From contig JACYME010000159.1 in the NCBI GenBank assembly GCA_015272155.1, positions 1 to 64,000 of the forward strand: a DNA stretch of 64,000 nucleotides, in the 5' to 3' direction. The stretch's first letter is position 1. Each line of letters opens with the position of its first letter. Positions 9,918-19,907 of this stretch are shown here, piece after piece. Source of the stretch: Leptolyngbyaceae cyanobacterium T60_A2020_046. GTDB taxonomy: Bacteria; Cyanobacteriota; Cyanobacteriia; Phormidesmidales; Phormidesmidaceae. The translations under genes were made by a program, and so were the position numbers. A model generated the notes under the pieces. The model worked only from the letters and a program-made list of their open reading frames with translations, was not told the origin of the DNA and did no database searches.

Positions 9918-11711
9918 ATGCCAAGGTTCAGACTGGGTCTGTTCGTTCGCGTTTTCTGGCGGGTCTTGCCCATGATGGGGTGGGGCATGGTCGGGCTGGT
10001 CTTGAGTGTGGGGCTGATGATCTTGCCGGGACTTGCCCAGGAAAAAATTAACCCTAGCCTTGACCTGCCCAGGATTCGCTCGCTGGAAACCTGGGCTCCG
10101 CCAGAAGTGCAGGCCATTTTTGAAAATCGTGTGCGGACGCTGGCAACGGCCCCGGTGCGCTTAGATGGGCGAATTGTGATTCACGTGGCGGCTTCGACAA
10201 CGGATGAAGGGCTGACCGCCGCCGAACGCGCTCGCCAGGTGGAGCGACGGCTACGCGCGATCGCCCCCAGCGTTGACCCCAATGCCCTGGAAGTCTCCTG
10301 GCGCATGGATGAACAAAGCAATCAGCCGCTGATCTACGTGAATGAAGAGGTGCTCATGACCGTCACCTCCCTGGATGCAGAAATGCGGGGCTCTGGCAGC
10401 ATCATCTTCCGCGCCACAGAGGTCAGCGATGCAGTGCGGCGTGCCCTCCAGCGCTACCATGCCGAGCGAGAGCCCGAGTTTCTTTGGCAACGGGCGCGGT
10501 GGGCCTGCGGTATTTTGATCGTGATGCTGTTGGGCAGTTTTGCCGCCCTCAACCTGCAAGCGGGGGTTAAGCAACGGCGGCAACGGTTACAAGCCTCCTC
10601 CGATCCCAATCTGATTCAGGCCGACCGGGTGGCTCCCCCAAACACCGCCTTACGCCAAACGATGATCACGCGCCAGCGCGATCGCTGGCTCAAGTCGCAA
10701 ATTCAACTTTTGCAGATCATGCAAGTTTGCATCGGCTTGGGGGGTAGCTTCATCATCCTGGGCTTGTTTCCCCAAAGTCGCTGGCTTCAGCCCTTGCTGA
10801 TGGGGATTTTGCGGGTGCCGCTGCGGTTTTTCCTCATCGTCCTAGTGGCCTACATTGCCATTCGCCTCAGCGAGTTTTGGATCGATCGTCTCTCCTTAGC
10901 CCTGCAAGAGCAGGCGGGGCTGACCTTGGAGCGATCGCAGCGCCTTGCCCTACGCCTATCCACCTTTTCCGGCGTGTTCAAAGGGGTGTTTAGTGCGCTG
11001 ATCATCGGCACTGCCCTGCTGACAATGCTTGCCCAATTGGGGGTGCGGGTGGGGCCGCTGCTTGCCGGGGCGGGGATTGTGGGGATCGCTATCTCCCTGG
11101 CCTCCCAAAGCCTGATCAAAGACATCATCAACGGCTTTCTAATTTTGTTTGAAGATCAGTACGGCGTGGGCGACGTGATCATGGTGAAGGGAGTCTCGGG
11201 GTTTGTGGAAACCATGAACCTGCGCATCACCCAGATCCGCAATGAGGAAGGCCGACTGATCACCATCCCCAACAGCCAGATCGACATTGTGCAAAACCTG
11301 TCGAAGGAATGGTCGCGGGTGGATTTGTCGATCCCAGTAGGGCTGTCGGCGGATCTCAGCCAGGTGCTCAGCCTGATGGAGCAGATTGGCCATGAAATGC
11401 GCCATGACGGCATTTGGGGATCGCTGATTTTGGAGCCGCCGCTGTTGCTCGGCGTTGATCGCCTGGATCATGTGGGGGCAACCATTCGCATTTGGATCAA
11501 AACCCTGCCCCTGAAGCAGTGGGATGTGGCGCGGGAATATCGACGGCGGCTCAAGCTAGCCTTTGAGGCGGCGAACATTCCCATTGGAGTGCCTCAACAG
11601 GTTATTTATGTGGCGGAGGGGCCGATCGCGGCGGGATACACGACCCACCACGTGGGGATCGCCTCGCCGGAGAACGGGATGCCCCAACGGACGGAGGAGT
11701 CACCGCGATGA
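9918..11711 (+). CDS. MscS-family mechanosensitive ion channel (first of two)
   Basis: A GGGGAGG ribosome binding site at 9905-9911 points to the ATG at 9918 rather than the GTG at 9894, giving 597 aa. The order is: signal-type hydrophobic N-terminus, a periplasmic region of about 150 residues containing LDAEMRGSG, several membrane helices, then the MscS pore helix (GAGIVGIAISLASQSLIKD) and the beta domain starting with EDQYGVGDVI. MscS channels open under membrane tension to release solutes during hypo-osmotic shock. The last four bases overlap the next gene's start, so the two are probably co-translated. A paralogue lies at 61896-63575. Confidence 0.92.
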   Translation: MPRFRLGLFVRVFWRVLPMMGWGMVGLVLSVGLMILPGLAQEKINPSLDLPRIRSLETWAPPEVQAIFENRVRTLATAPVRLDGRIVIHVAASTTDEGLTAAERARQVERRLRAIAPSVDPNALEVSWRMDEQSNQPLIYVNEEVLMTVTSLDAEMRGSGSIIFRATEVSDAVRRALQRYHAEREPEFLWQRARWACGILIVMLLGSFAALNLQAGVKQRRQRLQASSDPNLIQADRVAPPNTALRQTMITRQRDRWLKSQIQLLQIMQVCIGLGGSFIILGLFPQSRWLQPLLMGILRVPLRFFLIVLVAYIAIRLSEFWIDRLSLALQEQAGLTLERSQRLALRLSTFSGVFKGVFSALIIGTALLTMLAQLGVRVGPLLAGAGIVGIAISLASQSLIKDIINGFLILFEDQYGVGDVIMVKGVSGFVETMNLRITQIRNEEGRLITIPNSQIDIVQNLSKEWSRVDLSIPVGLSADLSQVLSLMEQIGHEMRHDGIWGSLILEPPLLLGVDRLDHVGATIRIWIKTLPLKQWDVAREYRRRLKLAFEAANIPIGVPQQVIYVAEGPIAAGYTTHHVGIASPENGMPQRTEESPR

Positions 11712-12661
11712 CGACCCCGGACGCCACGATCTCGATCTCACCCCTGCCGGCCCTCGACCCCTGCGATCTCACATCCTTGGGCGAGCAGCGGTGCTGGCGG
11801 TGGCGCGGCTGGCGGGTGCGCTATACCGTGCTTCGGGCGAGCCAGCCCAGCCATAATCTGCCCCTGGTCTTACTGCACGGGTTTGGGGCCAGCCTGGAAC
11901 AATGGCGCGACAATTTGGGGCCGTTGGCCCGCGATCGCACTGTCTATGCGCTGGACTTGCTGGGCTTTGGCGCATCCCAAAAGGCCGCGATCGCCTTCAA
12001 TACCAATCTGTGGCGATCACAGGTGGCGGAATTTTGCCACACCTTTATCGGTCAGCCCGTGGTGCTGGTGGGGCATTCCCTGGGGGCGTTGGTGGCGTTG
12101 ACCACAGCGGTTGAGTCGCCCGCGCTGGTCAGCCATTTGGTATTGCTAACCCTGCCCGCCGCCCGCGAAGAACTGCTTTCAGGCTGGGTCGAAACCCTAT
12201 CGCGCCTGGCGGAGCGCGCCTTTTCCACACCGCTGCTGATTCGTCCCCTGTTTGCCTGGGTGCGTCAGCCCTGGGTGATTCGTGGGGCGCTGGGCAGCAT
12301 TTACCAGGTGCGCGATCGCGTGGATGATGGCTTGGTGCGCCAGTTTGTGGAGCCCACCCGCGATCGCGGTGCCGCCCGCACCCTCTGTTATTTGGTGCGA
12401 TCGCGCACGGACGAGCACTTCACGCCCCAAACCCAAGCCTTGGTGCCCCAAATTACCCAGCCAACGCTGCTGCTCTGGGGTCAGCGCGATCGGGTCATTC
12501 CCCTGCGCTGGGGCCAGCGCCTTGCCCCGCTCAATCCGCGCGTCACCCTCGTCGAGGTGCCCGAGGCGGGTCACTGCCTCTATGACGAATACCCAGAGCA
12601 GATCAATCACCACATCCAAGACTGGCTAGCAACGGTCGAACCTGCCGGGGCAGAGGGTTAG
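11708..12661 (+). CDS. Alpha/beta-hydrolase fold protein
   Basis: A 317-aa protein with the full serine hydrolase set. There is an oxyanion HGFGAS loop near residue 60, a nucleophile elbow GHSLGA near residue 122, an aspartate in GQRDRVIP near residue 262 and a histidine in AGHCLYDE near residue 292. Such enzymes hydrolyse esters or related bonds; the substrate cannot be told from sequence. Its ATG overlaps the stop of the MscS gene (ATGA), which implies translational coupling. Its own stop overlaps the stop of the convergent ubiD gene by four bases. Confidence 0.9.
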   Translation: MTTPDATISISPLPALDPCDLTSLGEQRCWRWRGWRVRYTVLRASQPSHNLPLVLLHGFGASLEQWRDNLGPLARDRTVYALDLLGFGASQKAAIAFNTNLWRSQVAEFCHTFIGQPVVLVGHSLGALVALTTAVESPALVSHLVLLTLPAAREELLSGWVETLSRLAERAFSTPLLIRPLFAWVRQPWVIRGALGSIYQVRDRVDDGLVRQFVEPTRDRGAARTLCYLVRSRTDEHFTPQTQALVPQITQPTLLLWGQRDRVIPLRWGQRLAPLNPRVTLVEVPEAGHCLYDEYPEQINHHIQDWLATVEPAGAEG

Positions 12662-14169
12662 CAAATGTCGTAGCCAAACAGGTTGGGGTTGACATCGCTT
12701 AGATTGAGGTCGGCCAGGCCGTACTCGGCCCAGCGGCGATCGACCAGCACCGCCGTGTCGGGATCGGGGGTGAGTTCATCGCTCCAGGGGCGATCGGTTT
12801 CGGGATAGACCTTGGTGGTGGCGTCGATGCCCATGCGGCTGCCGAGGCCGGGTTTCTCGGTGGCAAAGTCGAGGCGATCGAAGGGATTTTCGGGCAGGAT
12901 GAACACGTCGCGGGCGGGGTCTACCTTGGAGGTGACGGCCCACATCACCTGGCGCGGGTCGCGAATGTTGATGGACTTGTCCACCACAATGACGAATTTT
13001 GTATAGGTGAACTGGGGCAGCGCTGTCCAAAAGGCGAAGGCGGCGCGGCGGGCCTGCCCCGGATAGGCTTTGTCGATGGAGAGGATTGCGGCCTTGTAGC
13101 TCAGGGCTTCCATCGGCAGGAAAAAATCGATGATTTCTGGCACCTGCATCCGCAAAATGGGGGTGTAGATGCGGTTGAGGGCGAGGGCCATCATGGCGTC
13201 TTCCTTAGGCGGGCGACCGCTGAAGGTGGTCAGGTAGACCGGGTCTTTGCGGTGGGTCATGCCCTGGAAGCGGATCAGTGGCGCGGTGTCGCGCACGGGG
13301 CCGTAGTAGCCGATATGGTCGCCTGCGGGGCCGTCGATCGCGGTTTCACCGGGGGTAATGGTGCCCTCCAGCACGATTTCTGAGGCGGCGGGCACTTCCA
13401 GGTTGACGGTTTTGCACTTCGCGAGGTGGACGCCCTGGCCGCTGTAGAGTCCAGCAAAGAGCCATTCTGACAAATCCACGGGCAGGGGCGTTGCGGCGGC
13501 CAAAATCAGCAACGGGTCAACGCCGAGGGCGATCGCGACTTCGAGTTTTTCGCCTCGGGCGGCGGCCTTACGGAGGTGACGGCTAGGGCCACGCACAGAC
13601 AACCACTGCACCGTCATGGTGCTTTTGGATTGGAGTTGGAGGCGATAGACGCCAACGTTGGGCACCTGGGTTTCAGGATCTTTGGTGACCATGAGGCCCA
13701 GGGTCATGACGCGATCGGCGTCGCCGGGGTAGACGCGCAGTAGGGGCAGGCGGGTGAGGTCAACGGCCTCGTCCTTGAGAACAACCTGGTGACAGGCGGG
13801 AAACAGGTCGCGATCGGGCTTGGCTTTCACCACGTCAAACAGCGCCTTGGCGAGGTCGATCGCTTGGGAGAGGGTTTTGGGCGGGCGGGGCTGGTACAGC
13901 AGCGCCAGCTTTTGGCCGATCGCTTCGAGTTCCTCTGGCTTGTCCATGCCAAAGGCCCAGCAGACGCGCTCTAGGGTGCCGAGGGTGTTGATGGCGAGGG
14001 GCATGTCGGCCCCTTTGACGTTTTCAAACAGCAGGGCGGGGCCGCCGGAAAGCAGCAGGCGGTTGGCAATTTCGGCCACTTCCAGGTCGGGATCGACCGG
14101 GGCTGTGATGCGCCGTAGTTGGCCGCGCTCTTCCAGTAGCTTCAAAAAACCGCGCAAGTCCCGAGTCAT
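12658..14169 (-). CDS. ubiD: UbiD-family decarboxylase
   Basis: A 503-aa protein that fits along its length the UbiD family of prenylated-FMN decarboxylases. Conserved stretches include VTKDPETQVPNVGVYRLQ, QWLSVRGPSRH, DGPAGDHIGYYGP and PILRMQVPEIIDFFLP. In bacteria UbiD decarboxylates 4-hydroxy-3-polyprenylbenzoate in ubiquinone synthesis. Cyanobacteria make plastoquinone instead, where a UbiD homologue is thought to serve the equivalent step. The cofactor needs a UbiX partner, which is not in this window. It is convergent with the hydrolase gene. Confidence 0.93.
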   Translation of the reverse strand: MTRDLRGFLKLLEERGQLRRITAPVDPDLEVAEIANRLLLSGGPALLFENVKGADMPLAINTLGTLERVCWAFGMDKPEELEAIGQKLALLYQPRPPKTLSQAIDLAKALFDVVKAKPDRDLFPACHQVVLKDEAVDLTRLPLLRVYPGDADRVMTLGLMVTKDPETQVPNVGVYRLQLQSKSTMTVQWLSVRGPSRHLRKAAARGEKLEVAIALGVDPLLILAAATPLPVDLSEWLFAGLYSGQGVHLAKCKTVNLEVPAASEIVLEGTITPGETAIDGPAGDHIGYYGPVRDTAPLIRFQGMTHRKDPVYLTTFSGRPPKEDAMMALALNRIYTPILRMQVPEIIDFFLPMEALSYKAAILSIDKAYPGQARRAAFAFWTALPQFTYTKFVIVVDKSINIRDPRQVMWAVTSKVDPARDVFILPENPFDRLDFATEKPGLGSRMGIDATTKVYPETDRPWSDELTPDPDTAVLVDRRWAEYGLADLNLSDVNPNLFGYDIC

Positions 14170-14340
14170 GGTTAAAGAAATGTAAAGCGTGCTCTAGGTT
14201 CATTATGTCGGATTGCGCGATCGCCCGGACGAGGGACCCCGGTGAATCGCGATCGCGCGGTTCCCACGACCCTTAACACGAGCTTTACCCTGGGGTTAGG
14301 ATGCACTTCTATGATGGAGAAACGTGATCCAAGTCGCTGG

Positions 14341-15033
14341 ATGGTTGGGATGCGTAGGCTTTGGATTGGGGTAGGGGCGATCGCGCTGGGCGTCGCAATG
14401 ACAGGCTGTGGCGGTGGCCTCAACATGGCTGCCGTGGAAGCGGAGATCAAGGCCAGCATTGAGAACCAGGGGCGACGCCTGACCCTGCAATCGGTGCAGT
14501 GCCCCAACGCCGTGCCCCGCCAGGCCAATCGCTACTTCCGCTGTGTGGGGACGATTCGCGGCGGCGGCGAGTTCACCATTAACGTGATGCAGCAAGACAA
14601 CCAGGGCACGCTGGACTGGGACATTCCAAACTCTCAGGTGATTTTGAACTTGGTCAAGGTCGAGTCCGCCATTGAGCAGGGCTTGGCCCAAGCCGTCGGG
14701 CGTCGGGCGGTGGTGGACTGTGGTGCGGTCTATCGCGCCAATCAGCCTGGGGAGATGTTTGAGTGTCAGGTGGTGGGTGGCGTGGTGACTGGCTCAGACC
14801 GGATCGATCGCGTGGTGGTGCGCATGACCCCAGAGGGCGATGTGAACTGGTATGAACTGCGCGACCCGATCGCGGCGGCTCCAAGCGGTGCAGCCTCAGC
14901 TCCCACAACCGAAGCCACCCCAACCAGCGAAACCACTGCGCCCGGAGCCACCGGGGCTGCTGTGCAACAGAAGCAGCGCGTGGTGGGCACCCGCGAGGTG
15001 TCGCGTCCTCGCGTTCCCAACGACAGCGATTAG
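14341..15033 (+). CDS. DUF4333-like lipoprotein
   Basis: Starting at the ATG at 14341 or 14350 gives a clean lipoprotein signal: MRRLW, a hydrophobic core, then a lipobox ending TGC and a glycine run. An in-frame start exists further upstream at 14242 but would put the signal internally. The mature part carries two similar units with paired cysteines (VQCPN...YFRCVGT and VVDCGAV...FECQVVGG), in the style of DUF4333 domains. The C-terminal 60 residues are rich in Ala, Pro and Thr. It is probably anchored in the outer or plasma membrane; function unknown. Confidence 0.7.
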   Translation: MVGMRRLWIGVGAIALGVAMTGCGGGLNMAAVEAEIKASIENQGRRLTLQSVQCPNAVPRQANRYFRCVGTIRGGGEFTINVMQQDNQGTLDWDIPNSQVILNLVKVESAIEQGLAQAVGRRAVVDCGAVYRANQPGEMFECQVVGGVVTGSDRIDRVVVRMTPEGDVNWYELRDPIAAAPSGAASAPTTEATPTSETTAPGATGAAVQQKQRVVGTREVSRPRVPNDSD

Positions 15034-15079
15034 CCCTAAAGCCGTCGGGATAAAAACTCAGTTTCTGCCAAGGCTGATT

Positions 15080-15688
15080 CACCTTACGGTGTTTCGCCCT
15101 GGCTTTATCACGGGCAACAGTCACACCGGAGCAACCAATTTGCAAGGCTTTCTCTCGCGATCGCTGGTGGCCTGCATTCAACTGGGAACCTCTCCTGATT
15201 TGGTCAACGTCAAAAATCAGGTGGTCACGGTGGACTACGCTAGTCGGGCCATTCTGTACCTGTCGCCACAGCCCGACGCGATCGGCGGCACTTTCCACAT
15301 TACGCCGTGGTCGCCCGCCCGTGACTTCGCCTGGAATGATCTGTTTGCCTGGGTGCAGGACTATGGCTATTCCCTCCAGCGGCTCGACTACAGCACCTGG
15401 AAGGCTAAGCTCTCGCTCCAGTGCCGCCACGACCCCAACAACGCCCTTTATCCTTTACTCCCCTTCCTCAATGAGAAAATCTACGCGCAAACGCTGACGA
15501 TTTTGGAGCATTACCAAAACACGGCGGATTTTGCTTGCAGCGCCGCGATCGCCGCCCTGCAAGGAAGCGGAATTCACTGCCCGGTGGTAAATCGGCAAAT
15601 GATTTACACCTATCTCTACACCTATCTCGATGCCTTTGGGCCGCAGGTGGGGCTGCCCCAACCTCTCTCCGTGTCGTTACTGGCCTAA
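15080..15688 (+). pseudogene. C-terminal remnant of a thioester reductase (NRPS/PKS/CAR-type SDR) domain
   Basis: From about 15080 the frame reads TVFRPGFITGNSHTGATNLQ, then CIQLGTSPDLVN, VTVDYASRAILYLS and GGTFHITP. This is the second half of an extended short-chain dehydrogenase of the kind that ends nonribosomal peptide synthetases and carboxylic acid reductases. The NAD(P)-binding Rossmann half and any adenylation or carrier domain are absent. The upstream part of the frame overlaps the lipoprotein gene and is unrelated. About 200 of the usual ~400 residues remain, with no start codon in a fitting place, so I treat it as a truncated gene. Confidence 0.7.
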
Positions 15689-15853
15689 CTCAGGTCTCAC
15701 ATTAGGCGAAAAGGGGATGGTGTTGTCAACATGGCATGCTATCCCCAGTCTTGCCGCCGGACACACTTAGGTGAGGAGGACGTGCGATCGCAGGATTCAC
15801 GAATCCTGTTCTGGCTCAGATGTTGCCAATTCCGGCTGTAAATCTGTCACGCA

Positions 15854-16303
15854 TCAGGTGGCAAACAGTTGACCATCAATATCGGGGAAGGCTTTGAACT
15901 CGATCGCGTTGCCGCTTGGATCGCGAAAAAACATTGTTGCCTGTTCACCGGGCTGTCCCTGAAAACGAACATGGGGCTCGATGATGAAGGATACTGCCGA
16001 CGTTCTGAGACGATCGGCCAACTGCTGCCATTCCGTCAGGGTCAACACCACCCCAAAGTGCGGCACGGGCACATCGTGACCGTCCACAGGGTTGCTGGGG
16101 CGCTGGGGCGGCATTTGTTCAGGAGCCACCACGTGACACACCAATTGATGCCCAAATAAATCAAAATCGACCCACGTTTTGGCACTGCGCCCTTCCCGAC
16201 AGCCCAGCACCCCCCCATAAAAAGCGCGCGCCGCCGTCAAATCCTGAACCGGAATCGCCAGGTGAAACGGGGGCCGAGGTCTTGATTTCATGCCAGTCTC
16301 CAT
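15854..16303 (-). CDS. VOC (glyoxalase/dioxygenase superfamily) protein
   Basis: A 149-aa protein with the betaalphabetabetabeta pattern of vicinal oxygen chelate proteins. It begins [22 protein letters not shown] and ends [15 protein letters not shown]. Likely metal ligands are H at about residue 20, H near 81 (VPHFGVV) and E near 137. A second start codon four residues in (16291) is equally good. Members include glyoxalase I, dioxygenases and fosfomycin-resistance proteins, and the sequence does not decide between them. Confidence 0.88.
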   Translation of the reverse strand: METGMKSRPRPPFHLAIPVQDLTAARAFYGGVLGCREGRSAKTWVDFDLFGHQLVCHVVAPEQMPPQRPSNPVDGHDVPVPHFGVVLTLTEWQQLADRLRTSAVSFIIEPHVRFQGQPGEQATMFFRDPSGNAIEFKAFPDIDGQLFAT

Positions 16304-16735
16304 GTCTCTTAAATCCTGCGTGTGGCGGTTCTGTTCAACTCAGAAGTCTCCCTCCCCGGTTGAAGGTGCCACCTTGAACCGTAAACTTTGCCCCTTGAAC
16401 CCTATCCATCGTGAATCGTGGGGATAATTAACACCGTCCGCTAGTTGTCAAAGGGGGGCGGATAATCTCGACCCAAGTTCTGACGGGGGTTACGGCGCAG
16501 ATGCGATCGCATGTTAAGCCCGCGTGATGGAAGCGATCCCCACTTTATATAATGAAGGTGTTCATAGAATATTCGGCGCGGTGTAACGGAGATCGCCGAA
16601 TTCGTGCCCCGGTATGTGTCCCTCACCACGCTCCATTCTAAAGGGATGCAGGCCGTTGAGTTCCAGATCGTGTCGGCACGATTTTCCATCGCGTCTCAGG
16701 CGACACCAGCCCGTTTGTGTCGGCAAGGAGGCTTT
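16304..16735. other. Intergenic region upstream of the universal stress gene
   Basis: A 432-base spacer between two divergent genes. An open frame runs through it into the universal stress gene, but its first 44 codons resemble no protein. I see no tRNA, repeat or convincing hairpin. The promoters of both neighbours must lie here. Confidence 0.4.
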
Positions 16736-17272
16736 ATGACTCAGCGAATTTTGGTCGCGATTGATCGTTCCTCAGCCCGTGCCCTGGTTTTGCAACAAGG
16801 GATGCAGCTAGCCCAAGCCCTCGGGGCAAATTTGATGTTGATACACGTGCTGTCGGCCTATGACGACGATAGTCCCGGCCTGCCTGTGCGGGCTTATCAC
16901 AGCTATTACCCCATTGTGGATAGCGCTGCGTGGGAAATGTATCAACAACAGTGGGAAGCTTACGAAAACAGCGGGTTAACCGACCTGCAACTCTTGGCCG
17001 AAGAAGCCACCGCTCGGGGCATTCCGACGGAGTTTACGCAAAATACCGGCGATCCAGGGCGCGTCATCTGCGACATGGCGAAAACCTGGAATGCTGACTT
17101 GATTTTGATGGGACACCGGGGTCGGAAGGGCTTGAGCGAGTTGCTGCTGGGCAGTGTCAGCAACTATGTAATGCACCATGCTCCGTGTTCGGTCTTGATT
17201 GTGCGATCGGTGCCCAAACCCACAGAATCCGAAGCAGCGGAAGCTCCTGCGGTTAGTGTGGCTGAAGGCTAG
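16736..17272 (+). CDS. Universal stress protein (UspA family)
   Basis: An AAGGAGG ribosome binding site just upstream fixes the start at 16736, giving 178 aa beginning MTQRILVAIDRS. The ATP-binding signature GHRG-(9 residues)-GS is present near the C-terminus (GHRGRKGLSELLLGSVSNYV), so this is the ATP-binding type. An insertion of about 30 residues between the first two beta strands (DDDSPGLPVRAYHSYYP region) lengthens it beyond the usual 140-150 aa, as is common in cyanobacteria. The role is stress adaptation; the exact partner is unknown. Confidence 0.92.
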   Translation: MTQRILVAIDRSSARALVLQQGMQLAQALGANLMLIHVLSAYDDDSPGLPVRAYHSYYPIVDSAAWEMYQQQWEAYENSGLTDLQLLAEEATARGIPTEFTQNTGDPGRVICDMAKTWNADLILMGHRGRKGLSELLLGSVSNYVMHHAPCSVLIVRSVPKPTESEAAEAPAVSVAEG

Positions 17273-17494
17273 CGATCGCGGCTTCCTTGCGTTTCGATAA
17301 GGGACTCCAGAATTTCCCGCCACGGGACTGAGGCAGCGGCGGTGAGTAGGGCATCCTGCCTGATGCTCTGCTTGCCGCTTTGGCATGGCACTATCTTGAA
17401 CTTTCTAGAGAAAATGCGATCGCCAGAACCGCGATCGCAAAATTTACCTTAGGCTCGATAGTAGAGATGCTCGTTAGGGATAAACGCCTCAAAC

Positions 17495-19900
17495 GTGATG
17501 GTTAATGTTGCGCCCCATTCCTCCACCGCTGCGCCGGATGCAGCGAGTTCGCCTACTCCAGCGATTGTTCTGGATGTCAGCGGCATGAAGTGTGCGGGCT
17601 GTGTGCGGGCCGTGGAGCGTCAATTGACTGCCTATGAGGGGGTTGCGGCGGCAACGGTCAACCTGGTGACGGAGGTGGCGGTGGTGCAGGCGGCGGCAGG
17701 AGCCACCCTAGACCCGTCTGTCCTGGCCAACCGTTTGACGGAATCTGGGTTTCCCAGCCAGCCGCGATCGCGCACCGATGCGGCTGGAGCAATCGCCGGA
17801 CTGAGCGACTGGGTAGACCGCAAGCGCCAGGAAAATCGCGATCAGGTGCAGCGGCTGGCAATCGCGCTGATTCTGTTTGTCCTCTCTACCATCGGCCATC
17901 TGAAGCACTTTGGCTGGGTGACGATCCCCGTCTTGAGCGACCTGTGGTTTCACTTTGGGCTGGCGACGGTGGCACTGGTGGGGCCGGGGCGCGCCATTTT
18001 GGTCGAAGGGTGGCAGGGCGCACGCCACGGGGCCCCCAACATGAATACTTTGGTGGGGCTGGGCACGCTGAGCGCCTATCTGGCCAGCGTGGTGGCGCTG
18101 CTGTGGCCGGGGCTCGGGTGGGAGTGCTTTTTTGATGAGCCCGTGATGCTGCTGAGCTTTATTTTGCTGGGGCGAACCCTGGAGCAGCGAGCGCGGTTTC
18201 AAGCAACGGATGCGCTGCGATCGCTGATGGCCCTACAGCCCGCCATGGCGCGGCTCATCGCCAACCCCGACCGCGCTACTGCCACCCAGCCTGGGGTGGA
18301 AATTCCGGCGGAGTGTGTGCAGCCGGGGGAATGGGTGCAGGTGCGCCCAGGGGAAACCGTGCCCGCCGATGGCGTTATCGTAGACGGGCAAACCACCCTC
18401 GATGAGTCGATGTTGACGGGGGAATCGCTGCCCACAGTGAAACAACTGGGGGATGAGGTGTCGGCGGGCACTGTGAACCAAACCGGGGCGATCGCTGTGC
18501 GGGTGACGCGGGTCGGCGGCGACACCGTACTGGCGCAGATGATTTGCCTGGTGGAAACGGCCCAAACCCGCAAGGCTCCGATCCAGCGCTTGGCGGATGT
18601 AATTTCCGGCTACTTTACCTACGGCGTGCTGACCCTGGCGGCGCTAACCTTTAGCTTTTGGTACTGGGTGGGCCTCGATCGCTGGCCCGACGTACTGCAT
18701 AGCGCCCTGGGCAGCGTCCACCACAGCCACGTCATGACGGCCCAGTCGTCGGCGCTGCTAGTCAGCCTCAAGCTGGCGATCGCGGTGTTAGTTGTCGCCT
18801 GCCCCTGTGCCCTGGGTCTCGCAACCCCGACAGCAATCTTGGTGGGCTCTGGCTTGGGGGCGCGGCGTGGGCTGCTGATTCGCGGTGGGGATGTACTGGA
18901 AGGGTTGCACACCCTCGATACCATCGTTTTCGACAAAACCGGAACCCTTACCCTGGGCCAGCCCCAAGTGGTGGCCTGCCAGCCCTTGACCGGCGAGGTG
19001 GATGGGGATGACCTGTTAGCGATCGCGGCGGCGGTGGAATGCGGCACACAGCATCCCCTTGCGATCGCGATTCAGCACGCGGCCCAACGCCGCAAACTCA
19101 CCCTGCCCGCCGCCCATACCTTTGAAACCCAGGTGGGGCTGGGCGTCGCGGCAACGGTAACCTGGCACAACCAAGCGCAGCGGGTTTGGGTCGGCAACGC
19201 CCGCGCCCTTGACACCCAAGCCATTCCGCTCCCTTCAGCAGCGCAGGCGTGGATGGCGGCCCTCGCAACCGACCAGACGGGCGTCTTTGTGGCGATCTCT
19301 GATCACGTTGTGGGGGCGATCGCCGTCGCCGATACCCTGCGCCCCGATGCCGTCACAACCGTGGCTCGCCTGAAAGAGCACGGAATTGCCGTTCATCTGT
19401 TGACGGGCGATCGCGCCCCAGTCGCCGCTGCCATAGCCGCCGCCGTGGGCATTCCCGCTGATCAGGTACAGGCGGAGGTATTGCCCGCCGACAAAAGCAC
19501 CGCGATCGCGCAACTTCAGGCGGCGGGTCGCCGGGTGGCATTGGTAGGGGATGGTATCAACGATGCTCCTGCCCTGGCCTTAGCTGACGTGGGCATCAGC
19601 CTCAGTTCCGGGACAGACATTGCCGCCGAAGCGGCAGATGTCGTGCTGATGGGCGATCGCCTCAGCAATATTCTGACCGCGCTGGAACTGGGCCACGCCA
19701 CGGTCAGCAAAATTCGGCAAAACCTCACCTGGGCCTTTGCCTACAATCTACTCGGCATTCCAGCGGCGGCGGGGGTGCTGCTGCCCGCCTATGGCCTCAG
19801 CCTCAGCCCCGCGATCGCCGGGGGATTGATGGCCTTTAGTTCCGTGACAGTGGTTGTTAACTCCCTGCTGCTGCGTCTTCCAGCCTCGCACTCTGCCTAG
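17495..19900 (+). CDS. Copper-translocating P1B-type ATPase
   Basis: An 801-aa heavy-metal pump. It has one N-terminal metal-binding domain with GMKCAGC (C33, C36), then transmembrane helices, the actuator loop with LTGES, the CPC metal site C436-P437-C438 in a helix, the phosphorylation site DKTGT (D480), an HP motif and the hinge GDGINDAP. CPC with an HMA domain indicates Cu(I) (or Ag(I)). Cyanobacteria typically have CtaA and PacS, which feed copper to plastocyanin and cytochrome oxidase; I cannot say which this is. GTG at 17495 and ATG at 17498 are adjacent alternative starts. No copper chaperone is adjacent. Confidence 0.95.
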   Translation: MMVNVAPHSSTAAPDAASSPTPAIVLDVSGMKCAGCVRAVERQLTAYEGVAAATVNLVTEVAVVQAAAGATLDPSVLANRLTESGFPSQPRSRTDAAGAIAGLSDWVDRKRQENRDQVQRLAIALILFVLSTIGHLKHFGWVTIPVLSDLWFHFGLATVALVGPGRAILVEGWQGARHGAPNMNTLVGLGTLSAYLASVVALLWPGLGWECFFDEPVMLLSFILLGRTLEQRARFQATDALRSLMALQPAMARLIANPDRATATQPGVEIPAECVQPGEWVQVRPGETVPADGVIVDGQTTLDESMLTGESLPTVKQLGDEVSAGTVNQTGAIAVRVTRVGGDTVLAQMICLVETAQTRKAPIQRLADVISGYFTYGVLTLAALTFSFWYWVGLDRWPDVLHSALGSVHHSHVMTAQSSALLVSLKLAIAVLVVACPCALGLATPTAILVGSGLGARRGLLIRGGDVLEGLHTLDTIVFDKTGTLTLGQPQVVACQPLTGEVDGDDLLAIAAAVECGTQHPLAIAIQHAAQRRKLTLPAAHTFETQVGLGVAATVTWHNQAQRVWVGNARALDTQAIPLPSAAQAWMAALATDQTGVFVAISDHVVGAIAVADTLRPDAVTTVARLKEHGIAVHLLTGDRAPVAAAIAAAVGIPADQVQAEVLPADKSTAIAQLQAAGRRVALVGDGINDAPALALADVGISLSSGTDIAAEAADVVLMGDRLSNILTALELGHATVSKIRQNLTWAFAYNLLGIPAAAGVLLPAYGLSLSPAIAGGLMAFSSVTVVVNSLLLRLPASHSA

Positions 19901-19907
19901 GCGACAA

